A stretch of 64,000 bases of DNA from assembly GCF_008271655.1 (NCBI RefSeq), contig NZ_VKKX01000033.1, forward strand, positions 434,001-498,000, read 5' to 3'. The position numbers were made by a program, and so were the translations under genes. Within the stretch, counting starts at the first letter, position 1. Every line of letters starts with the position of its first letter. Source of the stretch: Gemmobacter caeruleus (GTDB lineage Bacteria > Pseudomonadota > Alphaproteobacteria > Rhodobacterales > Rhodobacteraceae). Under the pieces are notes generated by a model, which was not told the origin of the DNA, made no database searches, and worked only from the letters and a program-made list of their open reading frames with translations. This document shows positions 36,942 through 45,809 of the stretch, piece after piece.

Positions 36942-39900
36942 TCCCGCTGCAACCTTGTGGCCAGATGCCGGGCCAGATGGCGGGCATTGTCCGGCGCCAG
37001 GATCGAAAGGTGGTCGCCCGGCACGTCGATCAGCTCCAGCCCGCCGGTCGCGACCGGGCGCCAGCCCAGCCCGCTGGCGATCGCCTCGGGGCTGTCCCAG
37101 AAACTGTCGGCGGCGCGAAAGACGGTGATCGGGCCGTCATAGGCGCGGGGCTGATAGTCCTCGACCGCGCGGACATTGGCCTCCACCAGATTGGCGCCGT
37201 TCACCTCGCCCGGGGCGGCATCGGCCAGTTCGCGCGCGATCTGGCGGTTTTCCAGCTTGAAGCGCAGCACCCGGCGCAGGTGATGCAGGCGGTGGCGGCG
37301 CAATTCGTGCAGATGCGCGACCAGCTTGCCCTTGCCTGAAAGCGAGGGCCGCCCGCCCGGCCCCATCGCATCCAGCACCGCCAGAACCCGCACCTCGCGC
37401 CCCGCGGCGCGCAGCATCTGCGCCAGTTCAAAGGCGAAATAGGCCGCCATCGACACCGCGCCCAGCCCGATTGGCCCTTCGGGAAAGGCGCGCTGGATAT
37501 CGGCGAAATAGCGCCGCGCAATGCGCGAGACGCTGATATCTTCCAGATCCTTCGGCGGGCCGACGGTCAGGCCATAGACCGGGTAATCGGGGCCAAGCGC
37601 CTCGGCCAGCGGACGGAACAGGCTTTCCTTTTCCCCCAGCACATGCACCGCAAAGAACGGCACCTGCCCGCCCCCGGCCTGGATCGGCACGATCAGATGC
37701 GCCTCCTCATCCTCGGATTCAAGGAACCGGGCCAGGCTGCGCGCGGTGGGATAGCGATAAAGATCGGTCGTCACGATATCGCGGCCAAAGCGGGCCTCGA
37801 TCACCGAGGCCAGCCGCAGCGCCATCAGCGAATTGGCGCCATGGTCGCGGATATCGTCATCCGGACCGAGATCGGGCTGGGCCAGAACCTCGATCATGCA
37901 GCGCTGCACGGCAAAGGCGAAACTGTCGAGCGGCGCATTGGCCGCCGTCTCGCCCGTGGCGGTGCCGGGCCGGGGCAGGGCGGCCATGTCCACCTTGCCA
38001 TTCGGCCGGAGCGGGAACGCCGGCACCGGCAGGATCATCGGCATGGTCGCCCCGGTCATGTAGCGCGAGACATGTTCGACCAGCGCCGCCAGCGCCGGGC
38101 TGCCCGCCGCCAGATCGGGGCCGCAGACCCAGGCCAGCAGGCGGGCCTGATCGCTGCCGGGGTTGTCCACCGCGACGCGCACGTCGCGCACCCCCTCGAA
38201 CTGCGCCAGCGTGCGCTCGACATCGCCCAGATCCAGCCGATGCCCGCGCAGCTTGACCTGACGGTCACGCCGGCCCAGAAAACACAACTGCCCATCGGCA
38301 CGCCACAGCGCCCGGTCGCCGGTCGCATAGCGATGCGCCCCGGCCTGTGACGCCAGCGGATCGGGCAGAAAGCTGCGCGCGGTGATTGCCGGCTGGTTCA
38401 GATAGCCCAGCGTCACCGCAGGGCCGCCGATGAACAGGCTGCCCTCGGCGCCCAGCGGCGCCAGCGTGCGGTCAAAGGCCAGCACCTGCGCGGTGGCATG
38501 GCCCAGCGGCCGGCCGATCGGCACATCCTGCCGCTCATCCACCGGGCCGGCGGTCAGGTCGGGCGCATAGGCGGTGCAGGTGATCGTCGTCTCGGTCGGC
38601 CCGTAGCCGTTCATCCAGCGGCACTGCGGCGCCAGCCGCTGCCACTGCGCCAGCGCCGAGGCGGTGATCCTTTCGCTGCCGGTCACGGTCAGCCGGATCG
38701 ATGGCGGCAGCGACATGCCGCGCGCGACCATCTCCTCCACCAGCACATGCCAGAAGCTTGCCGGCAGGTTCATCACGGTGACCTGCCGGTCGCGCATGAA
38801 ATCGAGAAAGGCCTGAACCGAGGTGATCTCGTCCTCGCCGCGGATCACGACCGAGGCGCCGGCCAGCAGGCTGGGCACGATCTCCTCCAGCGCGACGTCA
38901 AAGCCGGGCGAGGCGAAATGCAGCACGCGATCCGCCGGACCCAGATCGAACAGCGCGATCATCGCCGAGGCATGGGCCGACAGCGCCCCGGTCGTGCCCA
39001 TCACCCCCTTCGGCCGTCCGGTCGAGCCCGAGGTATGGATGATGTAGGCCAGCCGGTCGGCCCGCATCGGCGGTCGCGGCAGGGTATCGTGGCGTTCGGC
39101 GCGGTCGGGGCGCAGCAGTGGCACGGCGAGCCCCGCAAGACCGTTCTGCCCGATGATGGCCGACACGCCGGCCTCCACAGCGCGCAGGCAACGCTCGGTT
39201 TCCGGCAGCGCGGTGTCGAGCGGCAGGAACGCGCCGCCGGTCTTCAGCACCGCCAGCGCCGACACGATGAAATCGGCGCAGCGCGGCAGGTTGATCGCCA
39301 CGATCTGCCCCAGCCCGGCGCCCTGCGCGATCAGCCGCCAGGCCAGCGCATTGGCCTGACGATCGAGCTGCGCAAAGGTCAGCAGGCTGCCATCGCTGTC
39401 CCGCACCGCGACCGCGTCGGGGGTGGCGCGGGCCTGGGCCTCGAACCGGGTGACGGGGCAGGGCACCTGTTCGCCGAGCGGCAGATCAGGCTGGCCCAGA
39501 TGACGCAGTTGCGCGATTTCCTCGGCATCAAGCATGCCGAGCGTGCCCAGCCCGGCCTCGGGGCGGGCCTGCGCCATGGCGCCCAGCAACCGCAGATAGT
39601 GATCAGCGATCCGTTCAGCCTTTGCCGGGTCGATCTGGGCGGGGTCGAACTCCACCTCGATTTCCAGCCGATCCTGCCCGTAGATCGCCAGGGTCAGCGG
39701 CACGTCACCTTCCTCCAGCAGCCGCACCTCGCGGGTGGTCCAGGCCGGATCGCGGCTGCGCAGCAGCGCGTCGAGCCGTTGCGGCGAATAGACCAGAACA
39801 CTGTCGAAAAGCGGCACCGACGCGGCAAGACCGGCCCATTCCCGCACCTCGCGCAGCGCGGTGGCGTGATGGGGGCGCAGGGCCACCGTTTCCGCCTGAG

Positions 39901-40789
39901 CGCGCGCGATCAGGCTGCGCAGGTCAGGCAGATCGGCCAGATGCAGGCGTTGCGGCAGGGTGGCGATCAGCGCGCCGACCGTCGTTTCATGCCCCGGAAA
40001 CAGCCGCCGCCCGGCCAGCGTCAGGCCAAAGGCGCCTTCGTCCCGCCCGCTCCACCGTGCGAGCAGCAGCGCCCAGGCGGCCTGAAGCGCCGCAAAAAGC
40101 GTCCCGCCCGATTGCACCGCCAAATCGCGCAGCGCGGTGGTGTCGGGCTGGTTCAGCAGGCGGGTCAAGACTTGCATCCGCCCCGGCCGCGCGGGTCCGG
40201 CGGTCAATGGCGTGCCGGCATCGAATTCGGCAAAGCGGTCGGCGAAATGCTGTTGCGCGGCGACGGTATCGCGTTGCCACAGCGCCGCGACAAAGGCAGT
40301 CAGATCGCCTGCCGGCGCAGGATCGATGGGTTGCGCCGCCAGAAGCCCGGTCAGATCCTGCATCAGGACCGCCATTGAGGGCAGGTCAAGCAGCGCATGA
40401 TGGGCGGTAAAGATCAGCAGCAGCCCCTGCGCATCCTGATGATATCGCAGCCGCCAGCCGTGATGGCGCAGATCGACCCCGGCTTCGCGATCCTGACCCA
40501 GCCATGCGACAAAGGTTTCGGGTGTCGTGATGCCATCCGGCAGGGGGGCCACATCTGGCAGCACATGGTCGGCAAGCTGCCAGAGCGCGCTGCCAACAGC
40601 ACCAATTTCCGCCCGCAGGCGCAGCGCGGTGTGACGCTGTGCGAGTTCGGTCGCCGCGCGGCGGATCGTCTCGGCATCCGGGTGCAGATCCGGCGCGCGG
40701 ATCACGATCTGTTCAAGATTGGTCCATGGTGCCGCGCCGTCCATGGCGGTGGCGATCATGGCCTCATGAAATGGCGTCGCCTGCATCAT
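36938..40789 (-). CDS. Single-module nonribosomal peptide synthetase (C-A-PCP-TE)
   Basis: About 1283 residues from the ATG at 40789 (GAAGG 4 bases upstream); a GTG at 40870 would add 27. Domains in order: condensation (about 1-430, with HHALLD at 130-135, a variant of HHxxxDG lacking the Gly); adenylation (about 440-960, with [25 protein letters not shown] and the PNGK lysine); carrier protein (serine in GANSLMALR, about 987); thioesterase (serine about 1113 in GAVSMAAY, Asp about 1140, His about 1260 in GDHLSILAP). The elbow GxSxG has become AxSxA. Hand alignment to the GrsA pocket gives D-V-E-N-V-G-G-I-T-K, nearest to ornithine-type codes. No other biosynthetic or PPTase gene is near, so the product is unknown. 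Confidence 0.92.
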   Translation of the reverse strand: MMQATPFHEAMIATAMDGAAPWTNLEQIVIRAPDLHPDAETIRRAATELAQRHTALRLRAEIGAVGSALWQLADHVLPDVAPLPDGITTPETFVAWLGQDREAGVDLRHHGWRLRYHQDAQGLLLIFTAHHALLDLPSMAVLMQDLTGLLAAQPIDPAPAGDLTAFVAALWQRDTVAAQQHFADRFAEFDAGTPLTAGPARPGRMQVLTRLLNQPDTTALRDLAVQSGGTLFAALQAAWALLLARWSGRDEGAFGLTLAGRRLFPGHETTVGALIATLPQRLHLADLPDLRSLIARAQAETVALRPHHATALREVREWAGLAASVPLFDSVLVYSPQRLDALLRSRDPAWTTREVRLLEEGDVPLTLAIYGQDRLEIEVEFDPAQIDPAKAERIADHYLRLLGAMAQARPEAGLGTLGMLDAEEIAQLRHLGQPDLPLGEQVPCPVTRFEAQARATPDAVAVRDSDGSLLTFAQLDRQANALAWRLIAQGAGLGQIVAINLPRCADFIVSALAVLKTGGAFLPLDTALPETERCLRAVEAGVSAIIGQNGLAGLAVPLLRPDRAERHDTLPRPPMRADRLAYIIHTSGSTGRPKGVMGTTGALSAHASAMIALFDLGPADRVLHFASPGFDVALEEIVPSLLAGASVVIRGEDEITSVQAFLDFMRDRQVTVMNLPASFWHVLVEEMVARGMSLPPSIRLTVTGSERITASALAQWQRLAPQCRWMNGYGPTETTITCTAYAPDLTAGPVDERQDVPIGRPLGHATAQVLAFDRTLAPLGAEGSLFIGGPAVTLGYLNQPAITARSFLPDPLASQAGAHRYATGDRALWRADGQLCFLGRRDRQVKLRGHRLDLGDVERTLAQFEGVRDVRVAVDNPGSDQARLLAWVCGPDLAAGSPALAALVEHVSRYMTGATMPMILPVPAFPLRPNGKVDMAALPRPGTATGETAANAPLDSFAFAVQRCMIEVLAQPDLGPDDDIRDHGANSLMALRLASVIEARFGRDIVTTDLYRYPTARSLARFLESEDEEAHLIVPIQAGGGQVPFFAVHVLGEKESLFRPLAEALGPDYPVYGLTVGPPKDLEDISVSRIARRYFADIQRAFPEGPIGLGAVSMAAYFAFELAQMLRAAGREVRVLAVLDAMGPGGRPSLSGKGKLVAHLHELRRHRLHHLRRVLRFKLENRQIARELADAAPGEVNGANLVEANVRAVEDYQPRAYDGPITVFRAADSFWDSPEAIASGLGWRPVATGGLELIDVPGDHLSILAPDNARHLARHLATRLQRD

Positions 40790-41152
40790 GCGGCCTTCAT
40801 ACCGCCTGATGCCCGCCCTGTCGACCGACGCATCCGCCTGCCGGCTGTCGAATTTCCCGCTGAGTGTCACCCGTCAGATATTCCGCTGTTTCTGCAATCG
40901 AGGCTCAAGAGGCCCGCGATGGTTACTTGGTCCGGAAATATGTCGTCGCTGCGGCAATGAAGCGACCATAATCTGCGGGCGCATGATGGTCCGGTTTGCA
41001 AGTCTGTGTTGTTGTCCTTTCATCAGTTCGCTCGGCCGGCAGAGCGCTAGGCGAGATGGTGACCTGTGACGATGGCGTGAGCCCTGCCGCCCTGCAATAT
41101 GTGGGCTGGCGCGATCTCTGTCTGACCGGCTTGCCTGCGTCCCCGCCGTGGA
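40790..41152. other. Spacer upstream of the NRPS gene
   Basis: About 360 bases without a convincing gene, between the NRPS start and the end of the flagellar-cluster secreted protein gene. It holds TGGTCCGG twice in the same orientation (40928 and 40987, 59 bases apart) and a small inverted repeat CGCTC/GAGCG at 41029-41046. It should contain the NRPS promoter, but no promoter hexamers are clear. Confidence 0.4.
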
Positions 41153-43318
41153 TCAGGGGGCTGCGGCGGGCGGGGGAGGTTGCGGTTCAGTCCCGGGCGC
41201 TGTGGTGGATTGGAGCAAGGCCTCCAACCGTTTCCGGCTGTCCTCGGATCGCGACAAGGTGCTTTCCGCCCCCGCAAGGCTGATCGGCGCCGGAGAGGGC
41301 AGGTTTTGCGGTACGATCATCAGGCTCGCGGCTCCGGACCATTCGGCCTCGTCCTGATCCGCGACAAGCGCCCAGTCACGCGATGTGCGTTGAATGTGCT
41401 GTAACCTGTCAGGCGCTGTACGCGCCAAAATCGGGCTTGCTTCCGCGCTGTGCCCAAGCAGCAAATTGGCCTGGGCGCGCAGCGGATCGGCGGCCGCGCC
41501 CAAGCCCGCTATGGCGCGCAGCGCATCAGTGCCACGATGCGTTGCGATCAAGGCACGCCCCCGTGCGAGCGACCATGCTTCCCTCTCGTCCTTCGACGGT
41601 GCCGTGCCGCCCAGCCAGAGCAGCGCCTGTTCGGGAAACCCGAGTGTCAGCAGCCTGTCGGCGATCAGCTGCCGGTCCCCTGGACTGACCGGAACTGTGT
41701 CAGGGACGGGCGGCGTGAAGGCGTATTCCAGAAGGGCCGCGTCGGATTCAGATCGGGTGACCAGATGCAGAAAGCGCTCCGCCGCGTCCGGTTGCCGCTC
41801 AAGCCAGCTTGCTGCCACACGAAATTCGCCTGCAAGCGCATAGGCACTGACCAGTGCCTGCCGGAGCAGGGGCGCTTTGGCTGTCGATTGATACTGTGCC
41901 TCAAGCGCCTCGAGCATCCGGATGCGGTCAGGCGCGACTGGAGTGCGGGTTTGGACCCCAAGCTCAACCAGTGCAATCAGCGCCTCTGCTTCGGCTGGTC
42001 CCGGCTTCGCCGCTGCGGCCTCCAGATCCATTTGCGCCTCAGGGGTTGGCCCATGCGCGAGTTCTGATCTGGCATTGGCGAGATGACCATTGCCCCCCTG
42101 CGCTAGGGACAACAGGGCACGGAGGCGGTCTGCTGTTGCGAGATCCCCCTGCTGCAACATGCGTTCGATGAGGTCTGGCCCCACTCTGGCCCGTAGCGGC
42201 GGGGGGAGTGCGGAATATGCCTGGAATATCTGTGCGGACGCGATCCTTTCAGAACGGCGCAAACTGCTGCGGGAAAGGATCGCCCAAAGCGCGACATCTG
42301 ACGGGCAGGTTTCCATATTTTGAAAGGGCCCGTCATCATCATGTTCCCCTTCCAGGATGCGGGCCATCTGCGCCACGGCGCGTATTTCTGCGGTTGGTGG
42401 CTGCGACAAGGTCAGCACTTGCAGTGCCTCGACGCCAAACCCGAGGGACACATACTGCCGCGCGGCAGTGAGGATCCGGGTCGCGTCGATTTCTTCTGCC
42501 TCTGTCGTCAACAGCGCGTGGAGGGGGGCAAGCCCCTCTCCTCGTTTTGGGGCATTCATGTGCCAGGCGGCAACATCCACCAGCTGTTCATCAAGGCATT
42601 GTGCGGAGGAGAGCGGAGGTTTGTCGAGCGTTGCAGCGTTGGAAATGCTCAGCCCCGGTAGCGGCCCGCGATTGAGATGATCGGGTTGTCCTGGCGACTG
42701 AGCGGCCGACGGAGCTGGGTCGGCGAGGTCGATCAAGCCCTCGTCGGCCGAGCGCGCCATCTCCGCCGCAATTTCTGCGCGCAGATTGGTTTGCTGAGGC
42801 AGAGGCGCCACCTGCGGAGAGGTGGACGAAGTGGCATCCCGAAGCCAGTCATATGGGACGGATCGCTCGGTGGCAGCGGTCGTATCCTTGGCCGCGGTGT
42901 CATGTTGCGCCGAGACAGGCACCGGGTTAGGGACCGCTTTTTCAAATGGGGAACCGGGTTCCGGCAGGCCGGATTTGATATCGACAACGACGATATTCGG
43001 ACGGAAAGAAAAGGCTTCGGCATGACATGCGCAGGCGAGCGTGAAGCGGAGGGTAGACGGCCGACTGTCCACCGCAAGATCCGCAACGCGCGATTTCGGG
43101 ATGCGTTCAAACGCGGCAGAAAGATCAAATCTGATATCCGGTGATTCCAGCGTGAGCACATAGCTTTCGCCATCGCGCTGCAATTGCCAATCCTGCGCCT
43201 CGGGGCTCGTCACCACCAGCCGGGAGAAGCCGGCATGCTCGCCAGAGGTGACGATTGCGGTTTGTGCCGCAAGCGTGCCCGGCAGAAGGGCCAGAAACAA
43301 GACCAGCAAGATCCGCAT
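41153..43318 (-). CDS. Large secreted protein of the flagellar cluster, function unknown
   Basis: 721 residues from the ATG that overlaps the motA stop (ATGA). MRILLVLFLALLPGTLAAQ is a clear signal peptide. Residues about 20-115 are beta-rich (LVVTSPEAQDWQLQRDGESYVLTLE, then FSFRPNIVVVDIKSG), resembling a small AMIN-like domain. A linker of low complexity follows. From about 250 to the end the protein is alanine-rich and helical in a repeat-like pattern, consistent with TPR-type repeats. I do not recognise a named family. Its coupling to motA suggests a periplasmic role in motor assembly or stator function, which is inference. Confidence 0.85.
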   Translation of the reverse strand: MRILLVLFLALLPGTLAAQTAIVTSGEHAGFSRLVVTSPEAQDWQLQRDGESYVLTLESPDIRFDLSAAFERIPKSRVADLAVDSRPSTLRFTLACACHAEAFSFRPNIVVVDIKSGLPEPGSPFEKAVPNPVPVSAQHDTAAKDTTAATERSVPYDWLRDATSSTSPQVAPLPQQTNLRAEIAAEMARSADEGLIDLADPAPSAAQSPGQPDHLNRGPLPGLSISNAATLDKPPLSSAQCLDEQLVDVAAWHMNAPKRGEGLAPLHALLTTEAEEIDATRILTAARQYVSLGFGVEALQVLTLSQPPTAEIRAVAQMARILEGEHDDDGPFQNMETCPSDVALWAILSRSSLRRSERIASAQIFQAYSALPPPLRARVGPDLIERMLQQGDLATADRLRALLSLAQGGNGHLANARSELAHGPTPEAQMDLEAAAAKPGPAEAEALIALVELGVQTRTPVAPDRIRMLEALEAQYQSTAKAPLLRQALVSAYALAGEFRVAASWLERQPDAAERFLHLVTRSESDAALLEYAFTPPVPDTVPVSPGDRQLIADRLLTLGFPEQALLWLGGTAPSKDEREAWSLARGRALIATHRGTDALRAIAGLGAAADPLRAQANLLLGHSAEASPILARTAPDRLQHIQRTSRDWALVADQDEAEWSGAASLMIVPQNLPSPAPISLAGAESTLSRSEDSRKRLEALLQSTTAPGTEPQPPPPAAAP

Positions 43319-44187
43319 CACGAGGCCTCCTGCTTGAGCGCGCGCAACGCTTCCTCCAGATCCGAGAAGCTTGGACGGAGGGCATGTGGTGTGTTCTGCC
43401 GACCAACCTCGATGCAGATGTTGGCGGGGTGGTTATGCAGGTTTGCAACCAGCACCTCGCGGATCAGCTGGTAGAAGTGATCGTCGTCCTCCACGACAGC
43501 CTTGACGCGGGTGGCGAAGGGGCCGACGATTCCGTAGGCGAGGAATACGCCCAGAAAGGTGCCGACTAGGGCGCCGCCGATCATCTTGCCCAGCACTTCG
43601 GGCGGCTGGTCGATCGACCCCATGGTCTTGATCACGCCCAGAACCGCCGCGACGATCCCGAGCGCGGGCAGCGCATCCGCGACAGATTGCAGCGCGTGAC
43701 TGGAATGAAGCGCATGGTGGCGCGCGGTTTCCATGCGTTTGTCCAGCACCTCCTCCACCTGATGCGGATCGTCATAGTTCATGGAGGCTGCGCGCAGCGT
43801 ATCGCAGATGAGATCTACCGCATCATGATCGTGCTGGATGCGCGGATAGCGCGCGAAGATGGTCGATTCCTCGGGCTTTTCAATATGCTCTTCCAGGGCC
43901 ACCGGATTGCTGCGCGCGATGCGGATCAGCTCGAACAGCAGGCATAACAGATCACGATAGTCGCTGTTGCGCCATTTCGGGCCCTTGAACACCTTGCCGA
44001 TATCGCGCACCGCGTGCTTGACCGAAGACAGGTCGTTGGAAAGCAGAAAGGCCCCCAAGGCCGCACCGCCGATCATGATCATTTCGAAAGGCAGCGATTT
44101 CAGGATGATGCCCATCTTGCCGCCGGCCAGCACATAGCCGCCGAACACCATCACAAAAATCACGACAATTCCGACGATTCCGAACAT
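43318..44187 (-). CDS. motA: Flagellar motor stator protein MotA
   Basis: 289 residues with four membrane helices. The start MFGIVGIVVIFVMVFGGYVLAGG, the cytoplasmic loop RIARSNPVALEEHIEKPEES with the Arg and Glu that face FliG, the conserved ALPALGIVAAVLGVIKTMG helix 3 and GTFLGVFLAYGIVGP helix 4 are all present. With MotB it forms the proton channel that drives rotation. No motB gene is adjacent; instead a large secreted protein gene follows. A CtrA-like box lies 46 bases upstream, so motA may have its own promoter within the cluster. Confidence 0.95.
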   Translation of the reverse strand: MFGIVGIVVIFVMVFGGYVLAGGKMGIILKSLPFEMIMIGGAALGAFLLSNDLSSVKHAVRDIGKVFKGPKWRNSDYRDLLCLLFELIRIARSNPVALEEHIEKPEESTIFARYPRIQHDHDAVDLICDTLRAASMNYDDPHQVEEVLDKRMETARHHALHSSHALQSVADALPALGIVAAVLGVIKTMGSIDQPPEVLGKMIGGALVGTFLGVFLAYGIVGPFATRVKAVVEDDDHFYQLIREVLVANLHNHPANICIEVGRQNTPHALRPSFSDLEEALRALKQEAS

Positions 44188-44232
44188 CGCTGTCTCCTGT
44201 CTTCGCCTCTGTCCGACCCTGTCAGCCCGGGT

Positions 44233-44247
44233 TTAAGAAAGCCTTAT
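44233..44247. promoter_or_regulatory. CtrA-like box upstream of motA
   Basis: TTAA-N7-TTAT, 7 of 8 bases of the alphaproteobacterial CtrA consensus TTAA-N7-TTAA, overlapping the stop codon of the MotE-like gene and 46 bases before the motA start. Such AT-rich motifs are rare by chance at this GC content, but binding is inferred. Confidence 0.4.
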
Positions 44248-44813
44248 TCCTTGGGCACATTCGCATTGCGCCCGGCCATCAGGGCGCTGACCGCATAGGC
44301 GTGCTCCTCGGTCATGCCGGACAGGATCGCGGCCGCCTCTTGCGGGCCCATCCGCCCCAGGAAACCGGCGGCGAATTGCGGATCCATGCCGTTGAAAAGC
44401 CGGGCCGCATCCTTGGGTTTCATGGTCTGGTAGACCTCGGTCAGCTGGGCAAGATCCTTCTCGGCAGCGCTGTCGGCCAAAGCAAGCGTCGCGCGCAGGC
44501 CCGATTCCGCCTCGATGAGTTCGGCCATGCGACGGTCGATCACCTCTTGCGCGAGATCGAGCGCCGCCATCCGCTCCGCCAAGGCCGTTTCCTGGGCGCG
44601 GGCGCGGCTTTCCCGCTCCTGCAAGGCGGCGGTCAGGGCGGCCGGCGGCTGCGGGCAATCCAGCGGGGGTGCCTCCGGGTGTTCAGTGCCCTCCTGCGCG
44701 CCCGCCATCGCATGACCAACATTCATTCCAAGACGGATCGCTCCGCTCGCCATCAGCAGAAAGGCCAGCACGAACAATACGCTGCCGCGCAAACGACGCG
44801 ATGGCCGGCTCAT
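44244..44813 (-). CDS. MotE-like protein (MgtE N-domain-like, flagellar)
   Basis: 189 residues. A signal-anchor helix (VLFVLAFLLMASGAIRLGM) follows a basic N-terminus. A coiled coil covers about 65-120 (ERESRARAQETALAERMAALDLAQEVIDRRMAELIE). The C-terminal part VYQTMKPKDAARLFNGMDPQFAAGFLGRMGPQEAAAILS is the MgtE N-domain-like repeat that defines MotE of rhizobia, described there as a chaperone or partner of periplasmic motility proteins. It overlaps the upstream small membrane-protein gene by 4 bases. Placing it next to motA and a secreted protein gene fits a stator-related role. Confidence 0.8.
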   Translation of the reverse strand: MSRPSRRLRGSVLFVLAFLLMASGAIRLGMNVGHAMAGAQEGTEHPEAPPLDCPQPPAALTAALQERESRARAQETALAERMAALDLAQEVIDRRMAELIEAESGLRATLALADSAAEKDLAQLTEVYQTMKPKDAARLFNGMDPQFAAGFLGRMGPQEAAAILSGMTEEHAYAVSALMAGRNANVPKE

Positions 44814-45199
44814 GACGCGGCCTCAAGATCATCGCTCGCGGATTTCCGGCGGACAAAGCGCAGGCGGCGCCCGGGTTCTGCGAAATCGGCAGGCTCCGCC
44901 GGGCGCGTGGGCGGAGTTTCCATGTCATGCATGGAGGCGAGCATCACCTCGAGTCGCGCGGCCACCGATTCGGCGCGCCCGGTCAACCCCTCCAGCGTCA
45001 CCGCAGAATCGTTCGCGGTTTCGCGCGCGCGGGCCAAGGCGCGCGTCAGGTCATCAACCTGCGCCGAGAGGACCGCGATCGCGCCGCCCATGCCGGATTC
45101 CAGCGTGGAGAATTTCCGCAGCCGGCCGGCCAGGACAAAACAGTAGACCGCCACGCCAAAGGTTCCGGCGGTCATCAGTATATCGGCCACAAAACCCAT
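44810..45199 (-). CDS. Membrane-anchored coiled-coil protein of the flagellar cluster (DUF6468-like)
   Basis: 129 residues. One N-terminal membrane helix (LMTAGTFGVAVYCFVLAGRL) is followed by LRKFSTLESGMGGAIAVLSAQVDDL, which is the recurring core of small proteins found beside fliL and motA in Alphaproteobacteria (I believe DUF6468). The middle is a coiled coil and the tail is basic and disordered. It lies 10 bases after fliL and overlaps the MotE-like gene. Function is unknown; location suggests assembly of the basal body or stator. Confidence 0.7.
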   Translation of the reverse strand: MGFVADILMTAGTFGVAVYCFVLAGRLRKFSTLESGMGGAIAVLSAQVDDLTRALARARETANDSAVTLEGLTGRAESVAARLEVMLASMHDMETPPTRPAEPADFAEPGRRLRFVRRKSASDDLEAAS

Positions 45200-45209
45200 G
45201 TTCTTTACC

Positions 45210-45689
45210 TCAATTTATCAGGAATTCGGTGATGAGGAGGTCATCGACCATCCCCTCGCCGGTCACGAGCTGGATGCGGCTCAGCAGGTGGCCGCGGATG
45301 CGCACAAGGGCGGCGGGCTCCTCCAGACGCGCGACCTCCACCGCCCGCAGATAAGCGTTGATCACGTCGAGGATGCGCGGTGTCAGATGGGTCACCTCTG
45401 CCGCCTTGGCCTGCGGCACCTCCAGCTGTGCGACAAGTCGCAGATGACGGTTCTGACCCGCCGTGCCGAGCGAGATCATCACCGGATCCAGCGGCACGAA
45501 GGCCGCCGTGGGTGCTGCGCTCTTGGCCGTTTCGGCGTGATCGGCGCCGCCTGCGCCGAGCAGCAGCCCTGAATAGGTCAGGAAGAACCCGCCGCCGCCC
45601 AGCAGCAGGGCAAGGCCCAGGCCCAGCAACAAGGCAAGGCGCGATTTGGGTTTCGGGGCTTCGTCCGGCGACGAATCAACAGCGGCCAT
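45210..45689 (-). CDS. fliL: Flagellar basal body-associated protein FliL
   Basis: 159 residues from MAAVDSSPDEAPKPKSRLAL, preceded by GGAG 6 bases upstream; earlier in-frame ATGs lie in the divergent promoter region. A single membrane helix (LALLLGLGLALLLGGGGFFLTYSG) leads to a periplasmic domain with FVPLDPVMISL, then NRHLRLVAQLEV and LTPRILDVINAYLRAVEVARLEEP, the FliL stomatin-like fold. FliL supports stator function in the flagellar motor. The gene is divergent from fliF with a CtrA-like box in between. Confidence 0.92.
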   Translation of the reverse strand: MAAVDSSPDEAPKPKSRLALLLGLGLALLLGGGGFFLTYSGLLLGAGGADHAETAKSAAPTAAFVPLDPVMISLGTAGQNRHLRLVAQLEVPQAKAAEVTHLTPRILDVINAYLRAVEVARLEEPAALVRIRGHLLSRIQLVTGEGMVDDLLITEFLIN

Positions 45690-45736
45690 GGGGGGCTCCG
45701 ATCTTTTTCGACGAGTCATGCATAGCCGCGATGTCA

Positions 45737-45751
45737 CTAACCGATTGTTAA
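45737..45751. promoter_or_regulatory. CtrA-like box between fliL and fliF
   Basis: CTAA-N7-TTAA (7 of 8 bases of TTAA-N7-TTAA), read on the other strand as TTAAC-N6-TTAG, in the 120-base divergent gap. CtrA controls class II flagellar genes in many Alphaproteobacteria, so this may drive both directions. Confidence 0.5.
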
Positions 45752-45809
45752 GGCCGTTCCCGCAAGACTGCATCGTGAAGGGGCAGAAGCCCACAGACGG
45801 AGCCTGACC

